This document shows, piece after piece, positions 28,869-37,331 of a stretch of DNA of 64,000 nt; the first letter of the stretch is position 1, and each line of letters starts with the position of its first letter. The DNA is taken from NCBI GenBank assembly GCA_963737285.1, contig CAVTRT010000002.1, positions 1,116,001-1,180,000 of the forward strand, read 5' to 3'. Made by a program: the position numbers and the translations under genes. Below the pieces are notes generated by a model. It did no database searches. It saw only the letters and a program-made list of their open reading frames with translations, and had not been told where the DNA came from. The DNA is from Trebonia sp963737285 (lineage in GTDB: Bacteria > Actinomycetota > Actinomycetes > Streptosporangiales > Streptosporangiaceae).

Positions 28869-28961
28869 CTATGCGAGAACGATGCACGTACCGCCGTACA
28901 GCGGACGCATGGCACCCGTGAGCTTAACCGCTCCGGCCTTACGAATGCTGATCTTCTTCAC
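28869..28961 (-). CDS. Candidate processed peptide, 30 aa
   Basis: GTG at 28961 preceded by AAAAGGAGGAACGCCAG, a near-perfect ribosome site at ideal distance. The product has a basic leader (KKISIRKAGAVKL), then TGAMRPLY, and ends GGTCIVLA with one Cys. The leader plus a Gly-Gly and a hydrophobic Cys-bearing tail suggest cleavage to a short signal or modified peptide. The same frame is open upstream to 29063, but that part lacks a ribosome site. The downstream PqqD-M50 protease is the likely processing enzyme. A family match was not possible. Confidence 0.6.
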   Translation of the reverse strand: MKKISIRKAGAVKLTGAMRPLYGGTCIVLA

Positions 28962-29063
28962 CTGGCGTTCCTCCTTTTCCCGTTGAACCGCGTGCTGCCA
29001 GCACGCAAAGAACGGCGACAGCCTTACTGCCTCACACCATTCTGAGATGCTTGAGCGACGCAC

Positions 29064-29200
29064 CTTCCCTACAAATCAGACGATAAGTTGATTTGGTAAC
29101 ATATGTATAAACTTTTCATATATAAATGATAACGGCATTTACACATAAGCATGTGGCACGTAAGACCAATACAATCGAATGTATTAACGAGGCGCATTTA
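29064..29200 (-). promoter_or_regulatory. AT-rich control region of the 30-aa peptide operon
   Basis: An island of unusually low GC in a GC-rich window, with runs such as ACATATGTATAAACTTTTCATATATAA split over 29099-29125. It holds an inverted repeat AATACA-6-TGTATT at 29168-29185, a likely operator. A leader hairpin GCGTGCT/AGCACGC lies near 28990-29006. The region is upstream of the peptide gene and nothing else on that strand. No -10/-35 is assigned because too many AT-rich choices exist. The remainder to 29310 has nothing recognised. Confidence 0.5.
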
Positions 29201-29310
29201 ATCGGACCGGCCACCATGGCCGCTGCCGTCACGACACTTGGAAACGTTAAGCGCCACGCGGGTCGGCGGCGGGCACTGCTCCGCTCGCCGGAAGGCTGGC
29301 TAAGGAGTGT

Positions 29311-30692
29311 TCAGAAAGGGCTTGTGGTGGATTTGTGATCACAGGCGACATCAACCGGCCCGAAGCCCTTGCCCGATTCGGGTAAGGGCTTACTGATCTG
29401 GGAGGTGGGCTGCGGCAGCGGCGCCAGGGAGTTGCCCGGGCCGATGGAGGTGCAGCCGTTGGGCGCTGGCAGTCCGTTGAACTGGCCCTCGAGGAAGGTC
29501 AGCGCCTGCGCCTCGAAGGGCACGGCCGCGTCGGTGTGGGGCAGCCCTAGGTACACGCTGAAGGTAACCGGCACGCCACGCTGGCAGTACTCATGGGCCA
29601 GCGCTTCCACGTCCCCGTCAATCATGATCCCGTCACCGGTTCCGTCGGAGTCGCCCACCCCGAGCAGCAGCGGCTCGCCGGGAGTGCCGCCCGAGGTGCC
29701 CATGATCAGGTGGTTGAGGATGCCGACCAGGACCGGGACTTCGAACGGGTTGGAGTACTGCGGCAGCAGCAGTTGCTGGATGGTCAGCCCGGGGTAGGAA
29801 CTGGCGAAGGACGCGATGCACTCACCGCTGACCTGACTGGTGACCTGCTCGCCATACGACGACAAGTACGGGGTGATGCTGACGTCGAACGCGCGCCCCA
29901 GCGAGGCCAGGACCGCCGGGATGACGCCCGACCAGTCGTCGTCGCCGTTGATGTAGGTGAGGTTGTGCGCGAGGTCAACCGGCACGCCGCCAGCCGCCGC
30001 GCCGATGATGTGCAGTTCGGGGGCGTAGCTCGGCGCCAGCTCGCTTGCCCACTCGGTGGCGATGGCACCGCCGGAGTAACCCACCATCCCGGCCTCGGTC
30101 GAGCTGGAGACCCCAAGATAGCTCTCCGTAGCCCGGATGGCGTCCAGCGTTCCGTAACCGGACTCCTGGCCGGCGCCCAGTCCAGGTTCGTGCCCTCGTA
30201 GTCGGGCACCGTGACTGTGAAGCCGGCCGCCACGTAGGCGGCGATGGCGAGTTCTTCCTCCTGTGCGGTGGAGTCGCTCGGGTTGCCGCCCTGCAGCGTG
30301 TAGGAAGGATCGCATTCCGATCCCAGCGCGTCGTAGGCCGTTTGGTACGCGACGACCTTTGTGCCGATCAAGGAGAGCAGCGGCCTGATGATCGTCGTTA
30401 CCGTGACTGCCGGCTGGCCAAGCTCACCGGTAGTGCGGTAGAGAACCTGCTCGCTGGACACGGGGACCGTCAGGCCCTCGATCGAGAGGCTAGCGCTGCG
30501 GTCTTTCAGCACCGTGCCAGGCGCGATCTGCGACAGCGGGGTCGATCCCGTGTAGGTGTAGAACGGGTCCTGCGACGGCAGCACCGCCGTGGCCGCATCC
30601 GCCGCGGGAACCCCGGCCACCAGCGCCGACATGCCGCACACGGCAGTCGCCACGACGGCGAGGAAGCACGATCTGCTGAGTCGGACGCGCAT
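29311..30692 (-). CDS. Secreted lipase (LIP family), frameshifted
   Basis: Extracellular esterase/lipase. The ATG at 30692, behind AGGGAGCTGAC, encodes a signal peptide (MRVRLSRSCFLAVVATAVCG, then SALVAGVPAADA). The alpha/beta-hydrolase part includes the nucleophile elbow GMVGYSGGAIATEWAS, ENDs with a DGDVEALAHEYCQRGVPVTF segment and the GLPHTDAAV His region. One G is missing near 30180: TGGGCGCC should read TGGGGCGCC, giving LDWGAGQESGYGTLDAI. Corrected, the protein is about 460 aa, normal for the family. It is probably intact in the organism if the indel is an error. Confidence 0.8.
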
Positions 30693-31031
30693 GTCAGCTC
30701 CCTGTGCTCGCGGCTGCCCCGAGGCTAGGAGAGGCCGGCACTCGGCAGATGAGCGGTGGCCAGGCGCCTCTGGGGGCCATTTCACGAATGGTCTGCTTCG
30801 ATTAAAAGCCTGCGCCACGATGAAGGCAACTGCGCCAACAACATCCTCGCCGCCGGGGTGGCGATCAGGCTGCTGAACCGCTGTTCCAGCGGTTGGACGG
30901 GGACCTGGCGCCATCGCGGCGGATCGTCATCCCGACCCGCCTCCCTGCAGCGCGGATCCGGCGAGCTGCCACCGGTCGCGCCGTAGCGCATGCTGCGCTG
31001 GGGTGAGCGGACCGCTCGGGTTACGCGCGTT
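30693..31031. other. Intergenic, nothing recognised
   Basis: Divergent spacer between lipase and methyltransferase. Open frames here are extensions of the neighbours without ribosome sites. No repeat or promoter could be placed with confidence. Confidence 0.4.
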
Positions 31032-31823
31032 ATGCGCCGTACGATATGCGGCATGCTCCCCTTTGATAGCAGCAAGCCCAATACCGCGCGTGTCTACGAC
31101 TACATGCTCGGCGGCAAGGACAACTTCGCCGTTGACCGGGAACTGGCCGAGCGCATGCTCCAGCTCGATCCGGGCCTCCCACGGCTGGCGCGGTCCAACC
31201 GGGAATTCGTGACCGCCGTGGTCCGCCGCGCCGCCGGCGCTGGCATCACGCAGTTCCTCGACCTCGGCGCCGGGCTGCCCACCGAGCCTGCGGTCCATCA
31301 CACCGCGCGCGCGCTCATCGAGGACGCACGCGTGGCTTACGTCGACAACGACCCGGTCGCGGTGAGCCACGCGTCGGCGCTCCTGAGCGAGGGCCGCGGC
31401 GTGGTGGTCGCGGGCGCGGACCTGACCAGTCCCGCCGATGTGCTCTGCGACCCGGCGGTGACTTCCGTGATCGACCTCACTGCGCCGGTGTGCGTGATTC
31501 TCGCGTCCGTGCTGCACTTCATCGATCCCGAAGCGGCCGGGCGACTGGTGAGCGGGTACGCCGAGCTCGTGCCGCCGGGATCTTGGATCGCGCTCAGCGT
31601 CGGGTCGACCGACGACGAGGAGCTGATCGACCGGGCTCGAGGCTCTTACACGATCTCTGCCTGGAACCACGGCCCGCGAGAGTTCACCGCATGGCTGGAC
31701 GGGCTCGACCTAGTGCCCCCCGGCATCACCGAAGCCCGGCGGTGGATAAGCGGGATCGGCGACGGCCACAACGACACGGTCGGCTCGTGGTACATGCTGT
31801 GCGCGGCCGCCGTCAAGCCCTGA
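31032..31823 (+). CDS. DUF574-family SAM-dependent methyltransferase
   Basis: Actinobacterial S-adenosyl methyltransferase-like protein. The family signature NTARVYDYMLGGKDNFAVDRE is near the start, followed by motif I (ITQFLDLGAGLPTEP), the acidic loop VAYVDNDPVAVSHA and VILASVLHFIDPEAAG. Substrates of the family are unknown. The true start could be the ATG at 31032 or 31053; an upstream frame to 30990 lacks support. It is a single gene. Confidence 0.87.
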   Translation: MRRTICGMLPFDSSKPNTARVYDYMLGGKDNFAVDRELAERMLQLDPGLPRLARSNREFVTAVVRRAAGAGITQFLDLGAGLPTEPAVHHTARALIEDARVAYVDNDPVAVSHASALLSEGRGVVVAGADLTSPADVLCDPAVTSVIDLTAPVCVILASVLHFIDPEAAGRLVSGYAELVPPGSWIALSVGSTDDEELIDRARGSYTISAWNHGPREFTAWLDGLDLVPPGITEARRWISGIGDGHNDTVGSWYMLCAAAVKP

Positions 31824-31929
31824 CCGGTCAGCCTGTGGTCGACTGGCCCGGTCCTAGCCGCACGCCGTCTGTCCGGTTGCGGGTACCGGGCTAGTGGTCG
31901 GGGGCTTGCACGGGCTACGAGCCATTCCC

Positions 31930-31970
31930 GCTGTGCTTTGTGCCGCGAAATGCGGCACAAACCACAGCGT
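31930..31970. terminator. Long hairpin between convergent genes
   Basis: CGCTGTGCTTTGTGCCGC and GCGGCACAAACCACAGCG pair over 18 positions with a single mismatch around GAAAT. It follows the methyltransferase by 107 bases and the leftward pseudogene ends at 32121, so it can act as a two-way terminator. Confidence 0.65.
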
Positions 31971-32023
31971 CGGTGATGATCTTCGTGATGGCTCTCCCGG
32001 ATCAGCCGAAGTCCCGACCCCAG

Positions 32024-32120
32024 TTACCAGGTGGTGACGGTCGCGTCGACAGCAAGGAACGGCTCGCCGTTGGTCCAGAGCCGACCGACGTGCACCCACG
32101 GGTCGCGCCTTGCGGGGCGC
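32024..32120 (-). pseudogene. C-terminal gene remnant
   Basis: A coding-like minus frame (RDPWVHVGRLWTNGEPFLAV, then DATVTTW) stops at 32024, but upstream it runs out of phase into the binding-protein remnant. It looks like the last 27 residues of a lost protein. I do not recognise the source. Weak. Confidence 0.25.
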
Positions 32121-32562
32121 TCAGGATGGCGGGGCGACTGTCGCGTCCTGACCTGAACGGGCGAGCGCGTCCGCGACGAACCCGTTGGCCTTAACCGTCT
32201 CGACAAACTCGCGCAGGAACGCGATGGCCGTGTCGGTCCGGTTCTTCGTGGTCGCGACCGCCTGGCGGATCTGCATGAAGCGCGGCTCGACCAGTCGTAG
32301 CCCCGGGTGGCTGGCGACGTGCCGGGATAGCGGCTGGCGGATTCCCGCCGCCACCTGTAGTCCCTGCTCGCGGAAGACATCGATCCCGTCGGACCCGCGC
32401 ACCACCTCGGCATGGCTCAAGGTACGGCTAAGGAACAGGTCGTACCGTCGCCCCCGTCGGCCCATCGCTGGTGCCCTGGGCAAGGACGGGGTTGCCGAGG
32501 TTGATCGACGCTTGCAGCACACCGGTCGGTGCCAGGTCCGCGGCGACGGCCGGGTCGGTCAC
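32121..32562 (-). pseudogene. Family 3 solute-binding protein with internal deletion
   Basis: A GTG at 32562 behind GAAGGAGCGCAT opens VTDPAVAADLAPTGVLQASI and NLGNPVLAQGTSDGPTG, the usual start of a signal-less actinobacterial type 3 substrate-binding protein. About 40 residues in, it jumps out of frame to the C-terminal part (YDLFLSRTLSHAEVVRGSDG, then DVFREQGLQVAAGIRQ, then FLREFVETVKANGFVAD). Roughly 130 middle residues are missing. It cannot bind ligand. The deletion is too large for a simple base-call error. Confidence 0.7.
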
Positions 32563-32814
32563 ATGCGCTCCTTCAGCGACGAGGGCAATACAGACGAAAA
32601 GCCTGGAACCAGTAAACCCTAGCAGGAGCTACGTCAACGGTCGCGATCATCTATTCGTCTCTGATTTCGATCCGGTCGAGCCTGTCTTGCGCGGGAGGGT
32701 CACGGCAGCCAGGGACGGCGGCCAACGTGATCGTGGGCGAGGCGACGTCATGGGAGTACCTTGGCCCAGCGGACGGGGACGGCAGGCAGCCGCCCTGGCC
32801 GAGGAGGAAATGAG

Positions 32815-33081
32815 ATGGACGGGCCGACCGCGCAGTACCTGCACCCCATCACCGGACTCGACGCGGCGATGTGGGTGCCACCTAGCCGCGGGCAGTTGTT
32901 CTGGCTGCGCCGCGCGCCGGCCCTGTTCGCCCCCGCCCGGGGTACCGGCCGCGGCCTGGCCCGCTGGTGGGCGATCGCGAGCGGCAACCCCGCGCTGGAC
33001 TACATCGGCACCGGCGGCCCCACGCCGCTGCGCGCCCCGGGCAGGCCTGCCCGTGCCGATAAGGTTCAAACAGCGACGTAG
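32815..33081 (+). CDS. Hypothetical protein, 88 aa
   Basis: GAGGAGGAAATGAG gives a very good ribosome site for the ATG at 32815. The product (MDGPTAQYLHPITGLDAAMW at the start, ending ADKVQTAT) is Trp- and Gly-rich with a basic middle (RGTGRGLARWWAIASG) and has no membrane helix or known motif. It precedes the SDR gene by 68 bases and could be co-transcribed. The 250 bases before it (32563-32814) hold nothing else. Confidence 0.45.
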   Translation: MDGPTAQYLHPITGLDAAMWVPPSRGQLFWLRRAPALFAPARGTGRGLARWWAIASGNPALDYIGTGGPTPLRAPGRPARADKVQTAT

Positions 33082-33149
33082 TCACCCAACGTGATCAACA
33101 TCAGGCTCCGCGTCGATCATCCTCAAGCTCGTGGGGCCTGGAAGGAGCA

Positions 33150-33941
33150 ATGAGAATGAACCAGGACGGGCAAGTCGCCATCATCACCGGGGCCGGTAGC
33201 GCCGGCGGGATCGGGTTCGCCATCGCTGAACGCCTGTCGCAGGACGGGTTTCGGTTGATGATCAGTTCCACAACGTCGCGCATCCACGAGCGGGCAGCTC
33301 AGCTGAGAGGCAGGGGCGCAACTGTCATCGCCAGCCCCGCTGACCTCACTGACGGGGCCGCGGCGGCCGCGTTGGTCCAGCAGGCCGTTGCCGAGTACGG
33401 GCGACTCGATGTCCTGGTGAACAACGCCGGGATGACTTCGGTCTCCAGCGCGGACAAGCCTGGCGCCATCGACGAGTTGTCCGACGAACGCTGGCACGCC
33501 TCCATTGCCCGCAACCTGGACACGATGTTCTTCATGACCCGTGCCGCAGCCGCGCACATGATTGCCTCCCGATATGGGCGGGTGGTGAACGTCGCCTCGG
33601 TGTCTGGCCCGATGGTCGCATACGCAGGTGATGTCGCCTATCACACCGCCAAGGCCGGCGCGCTCGGTCTTACCCGCTCCGCCGCACTTGACCTGGCCGG
33701 CTACAACATCACTGTCAACGCCGTAGCGCCAGGGTGGATTGCGACCGCGTCATCCACCGAACACGAGCTGGCGATGGGACGGGCGACGCCAGCCGGACGG
33801 CCAGGCACACCGGCGGAGGTCGCCGCGCTTGTCGGATTCCTGGCCAGCTCGGCGGCTTCGTACATTACCGGCCAGTTGCTCGTTGTCGACGGGGGTAACA
33901 CGATTACAGAGGAACGCCTGCCCAGTCATCAGCGAACTTGA
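33150..33941 (+). CDS. SDR-family oxidoreductase
   Basis: Classical short-chain dehydrogenase of 263 aa. The cofactor site TGAGSAGGIG is at 13-22, NNAG at 91-94, and the catalytic residues are Ser150/152, Tyr164 and Lys168 (YHTAK). Asn in the IARNLD segment completes the tetrad. It resembles 3-oxoacyl-ACP reductase/FabG-like enzymes but the substrate is not known. GGAAGGAGCA favours the ATG at 33156 over 33150; the difference is two residues. Confidence 0.9.
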   Translation: MRMNQDGQVAIITGAGSAGGIGFAIAERLSQDGFRLMISSTTSRIHERAAQLRGRGATVIASPADLTDGAAAAALVQQAVAEYGRLDVLVNNAGMTSVSSADKPGAIDELSDERWHASIARNLDTMFFMTRAAAAHMIASRYGRVVNVASVSGPMVAYAGDVAYHTAKAGALGLTRSAALDLAGYNITVNAVAPGWIATASSTEHELAMGRATPAGRPGTPAEVAALVGFLASSAASYITGQLLVVDGGNTITEERLPSHQRT

Positions 33942-33989
33942 ACCGCGCGTCCTGGGCCGATCTGAGCCTGTTGCCGCGGGTCCGGCCAC

Positions 33990-35459
33990 TCATCCCCCCA
34001 GCTTGGGTGGCAGCCCGTCGTCTGCCGCGATGTGGACGGCGCTGGTCTGCGTGTAGAAGTCGATGACGCCCTGGCCGTCCTGTTCGCCGGGCGGGGTGCG
34101 CAGGTCGCGCGGGTTGTGCGAGTTCACCCAGGTCACCGGGGAGCCGATGGCCGATGCCAGGCGGTGGGCCCGCTGCGGGTCGGATGTCCACAGGTAGGCT
34201 GCGGGAGCGCCCGCGATGGCGCTGGCTAGCGTGATCGCCTCCTGGTCGGTGTCGAACGGCGTGACGCACGCCACCGGCGCGGAGATGGCCTCCCCGAAGA
34301 TCTGCATCTGTGGTGTCACATCAGCGAGCACGGTGGCGGACAGGTAGTTCCCCTCCGCCAGGCCGGCCGGGCGCCGCCCGCCGCCGGCCAGCCGGGCGCC
34401 GTCGCGCAGGCCGCGCCGCACGTAGGACATCACCCGGTCGTAGTACTCGGCGTGCACCACGGGCCCGACCTGCGTCGCGGGGTCTGCCGGGGATCCGACG
34501 CGGATGGCGCCGGCCCCCTCGGCGATGCGAGTGACGACGGCCTCGTAGACGGGGCGCTCGGCGAGGATCCTGGAGGTAACAGTCCGGCGGCCGCCGTTCA
34601 GCGCGAAAGCACCGAACAGCGCACTGTCCACCGCCCGGTCCAGGTCCGCGTCCGCGAGGATGACGCAGGGCGAGTTCCCGGCCAGGTCCGCCGACAGGTG
34701 CTTGAGGTGCGCGGCAGCGTCCCGGGCGGCCTGCTCCCCGGTGGGGGCGTCCCCGGCCAGCGAAAGCAGCGGCACGCCCGGATGCGTGACCAGGGCGTCC
34801 CGCGCCTCGGTCCCGGCGCTTCCGCCGCGCCAGTTGCCGGTGCCGTGCACGATGTTGAGCACCCCGCCGGGCAGGCCCGCCCCTGTCGTGATCTGCGGCA
34901 GCAGTGCTGCCGACAGCGGCGCCCACACGTCTGCCTGGAGCACGACCGTGCAGCCCGCCGCGAGCGCGGGCGCGACCGCGCGCGCCTGCGCCAGGAACGG
35001 CGCGCGCCACGAGGTGATCACCCCGGCGACGCCGACGGGACGTCGCAGCGTGTACCCAGACCGGCCAGGCAGGAAGGAGGAGTCATCCTGTCGCGCCGTG
35101 ATGACGGCCACGGCAATCCGGAAGCACTCGGCCGCCCGCGCGGCCTGCTCCCTTGCCTGCGTGACCGGCAGTCCGGTGCCGAGCGCCTCAAAGTCCGCGA
35201 TCTGGTCCGCCCGGGACTCGATCCCGGCCGCGATCCGCTCCAGGATCCCCGCCCGCTCCGCGACCGTCAGGTCAGCCCACGGTCCTGCCTCGAACGCGGC
35301 CCGCGCCGCCAGCACCGCCTGGTTGATGTCGGCACCGAGGCCCACCTCGACCCGCGCGTACTGTTTCCCGGTCGCCGGGTCAGCCACCCCGAACGTCTTC
35401 GCGTACGAGCTGCGCGCCTCTCGCCCGCCGATGAAGTGCCTGATGGTCTCCGGTACCAC
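33990..35459 (-). CDS. Aldehyde dehydrogenase-like protein lacking catalytic residues
   Basis: 489 aa with the full ALDH fold by length and landmarks (GKQYARVEVGLGADINQAVL; PVGVAGVITSW; ADLDRAVDSALFGAF). The key residues are changed: the catalytic Cys of NGQxCxA is Arg292 (NGGRRTVTSR), the Glu of ELGGK is Asp258 (SADLAGNSP), the Asn of PWN is Arg152 (SWR), and the NAD-binding Lys of KPAE is Gln175. It therefore should not oxidise aldehydes by the known mechanism. The frame is intact and codon use is normal, so it looks maintained. It ends 48 bases from the convergent SDR gene. It could bind NAD or a ligand as a regulator, or use other chemistry. Confidence 0.85.
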   Translation of the reverse strand: MVPETIRHFIGGREARSSYAKTFGVADPATGKQYARVEVGLGADINQAVLAARAAFEAGPWADLTVAERAGILERIAAGIESRADQIADFEALGTGLPVTQAREQAARAAECFRIAVAVITARQDDSSFLPGRSGYTLRRPVGVAGVITSWRAPFLAQARAVAPALAAGCTVVLQADVWAPLSAALLPQITTGAGLPGGVLNIVHGTGNWRGGSAGTEARDALVTHPGVPLLSLAGDAPTGEQAARDAAAHLKHLSADLAGNSPCVILADADLDRAVDSALFGAFALNGGRRTVTSRILAERPVYEAVVTRIAEGAGAIRVGSPADPATQVGPVVHAEYYDRVMSYVRRGLRDGARLAGGGRRPAGLAEGNYLSATVLADVTPQMQIFGEAISAPVACVTPFDTDQEAITLASAIAGAPAAYLWTSDPQRAHRLASAIGSPVTWVNSHNPRDLRTPPGEQDGQGVIDFYTQTSAVHIAADDGLPPKLGG

Positions 35460-35713
35460 GATGCTTTCAGCCCCCTTCTCCGGGCAGGCGCGCCGGGCGC
35501 GCTGACCCCGGTATCTGTTGACAAGTGCGGGTTACTCTGCTCACCTGCCGGGCCGCTGCCCGGCAGCCTCGGCTGGATAACCCTCTCTTTTTCCGCGGCT
35601 TTGAGACGGGCCTGACCAGGCCCCGGCACGCGCGCCAACGGCAGCGCCGGGCCGCCCGCTGCATGCGAGCGGCCCGGCGACTGGCTCGGCGCTGTGACCG
35701 TTGGGCAGTGCCC
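35460..35713. other. Intergenic, nothing recognised
   Basis: 250 bases between two leftward genes. Open frames on the + strand cross it without ribosome site or recognisable product. Confidence 0.4.
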
Positions 35714-37296
35714 TTAGATAACGGGCCGGTTAGGGCGGGAGTAGGGGAAGTCCTGCGCCGCGCCGGGCCGCGACGGCATGGGCTGCAGCGAGGCCGTGGT
35801 CTGGGCGGCGGCGTTGGCGGCGGTGGTGGCCGCGTCGAACTGGGTGCTGGATGGGGCCGGCAGGCCCGCGACCGGGCGCAAGGCTCCGGTCAGGTCGCCG
35901 AACGTCTTTCGCCGCCACCGGCTGATGGGCTCGAACGTGACCGGGCCCTGCCCGACAGGCCGCCGGCCGCGGTGACCTCCTCGATGAAGCGGAGCGTGGA
36001 GGTGTGGTCGCAGACCTGGGAGAAGATCTGCCCGCCGACGGTCCACGGGGAGACGATGAAGGCCGGGACCCGGAAGCCGGCGCCCACCGGCAGGCCGCCG
36101 CCGGGGGTGCCCTTCGGGGAGGGCACGTGGACAAACTCCTCGGGGAACAGGTCCGGGTCGGGAGTGGGCGGGACGACGTGGTCGAAGAAGCCGTCGTTCT
36201 CGTCGTAGTTGATGACGAACACAGTCGTGTTCCACAGATCCTCGTTGGCGGCGAGGGCCTCCAGCTTGGACGCGATCATCTGCGCGCCGACGGCCGGCAG
36301 GGCCGGCGGGTGCTCGGAGGTGTTGCCGGGCGGGTAGATCCAGGACACGTCGGGAAGGACGCCGTTGGCGCAGTCCTCCTCAAAGTTCAGGTTGGCGTTG
36401 GCCGCGAGCGTCGGGTTGTTGGGGTTGCCGATGCCGCCAGGCGTCCCGTCGCCGAATAGCGTGCCGGAGGCCACCGCCAGGTTGTACAGGGCCTGCGGGA
36501 CCTCCTTGTTGATGAAGTTGGCGAACCACAGCCAGGTGCAGTAGCCGGAGACGTCACCGTAGCTCTTGACGGTGTACCCGGCGTTGTACAGGGTCTCGGC
36601 CGTCGTGGGGAAGGTCATCGGGTTCGGCGTCGAGGTCTCCAGGACCGGGCCGCCGTAGATGCCCTGCGGGTCGTTGCTGCCGTTCATCCAGAAGATCCGG
36701 TTCGGGTCCGTGGGGCCGAGCACCGAGCAGTGGTAGTTGTCCAGCAGGGTGAAGTTCTGGGCTAGGGCCCAGTGGAACGGGATGTCCTGCTGCTCGTAGT
36801 GGCCCATGGTGAACGAGCCGTTCACGTCGCCGTCGGAGGCGACGTGGGTGAGCAGCCAGCGGTCATTGTTGCCGTAGTTCCAGACGGCGTGCTGGTCCCG
36901 CCAGTCGTGCGACAGCGACGGGACCGCCGCCGCCCCGCTGCTGATGGTGGACATGTGCCACGGCTCGAGGTACCCGTCGGGGTTGGACGGGTCGGGCTGC
37001 TGGAACACGCTGTTGCCGTTGGCCAGCCGGATCGCCGTCGGGTCGGAGAACCCGCGGGCGCCGGGGTAGGTGCCGAAGTAGTGGTCGAAGGACCGGTTCT
37101 CCTGCATCAGGTACACGATGTGCTTGACCTGCGACAGGTCGAAGTCCTGGGCCCTGCGGGTCGCGGCCTCCGCGAGGCGCTCGGGCAGGACGCCGGCCAG
37201 CCCGGCGGCGCCGGCCAGCGCCGACGCGCTGGCGACGAACCGGCGGCGGGATACCGACGGGTTCAAGGAGGATGTGTGCTTGTCAGCCATTGCCAT
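35714..37296 (-). CDS. Tat-exported phospholipase C / acid phosphatase (frameshifted)
   Basis: Secreted phosphoesterase of the bacterial non-haemolytic phospholipase C family. A Tat signal is clear (SRRRFVASASALAGAAGLAG). The catalytic region is IVYLMQENRSFDHYFGTYPG; other conserved parts are SHDWRDQHAVWNYG, GHYEQQDIPFHWALA and VINYDENDGFFDHVVPP. Near 35945 one G is lost: AGGGCCCGG should read AGGGGCCCGG. Correction gives GPVTFEPISRWRRKTFGDL and a stop at 35714. The start is ATG at 37296 or 37290. Upstream frame to 37479 is not supported. The enzyme probably releases phosphate from phospholipids outside the cell. Confidence 0.82.
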
Positions 37297-37331
37297 CTCT
37301 GCTGCCTTTTCTTCGTCTGGTAGCGGGTGCG

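Noticed and set aside
29126..29338. 70-residue + frame in the AT-rich region
   Set aside because: No ribosome site, and it crosses the control region and the lipase 3' end; composition changes midway.
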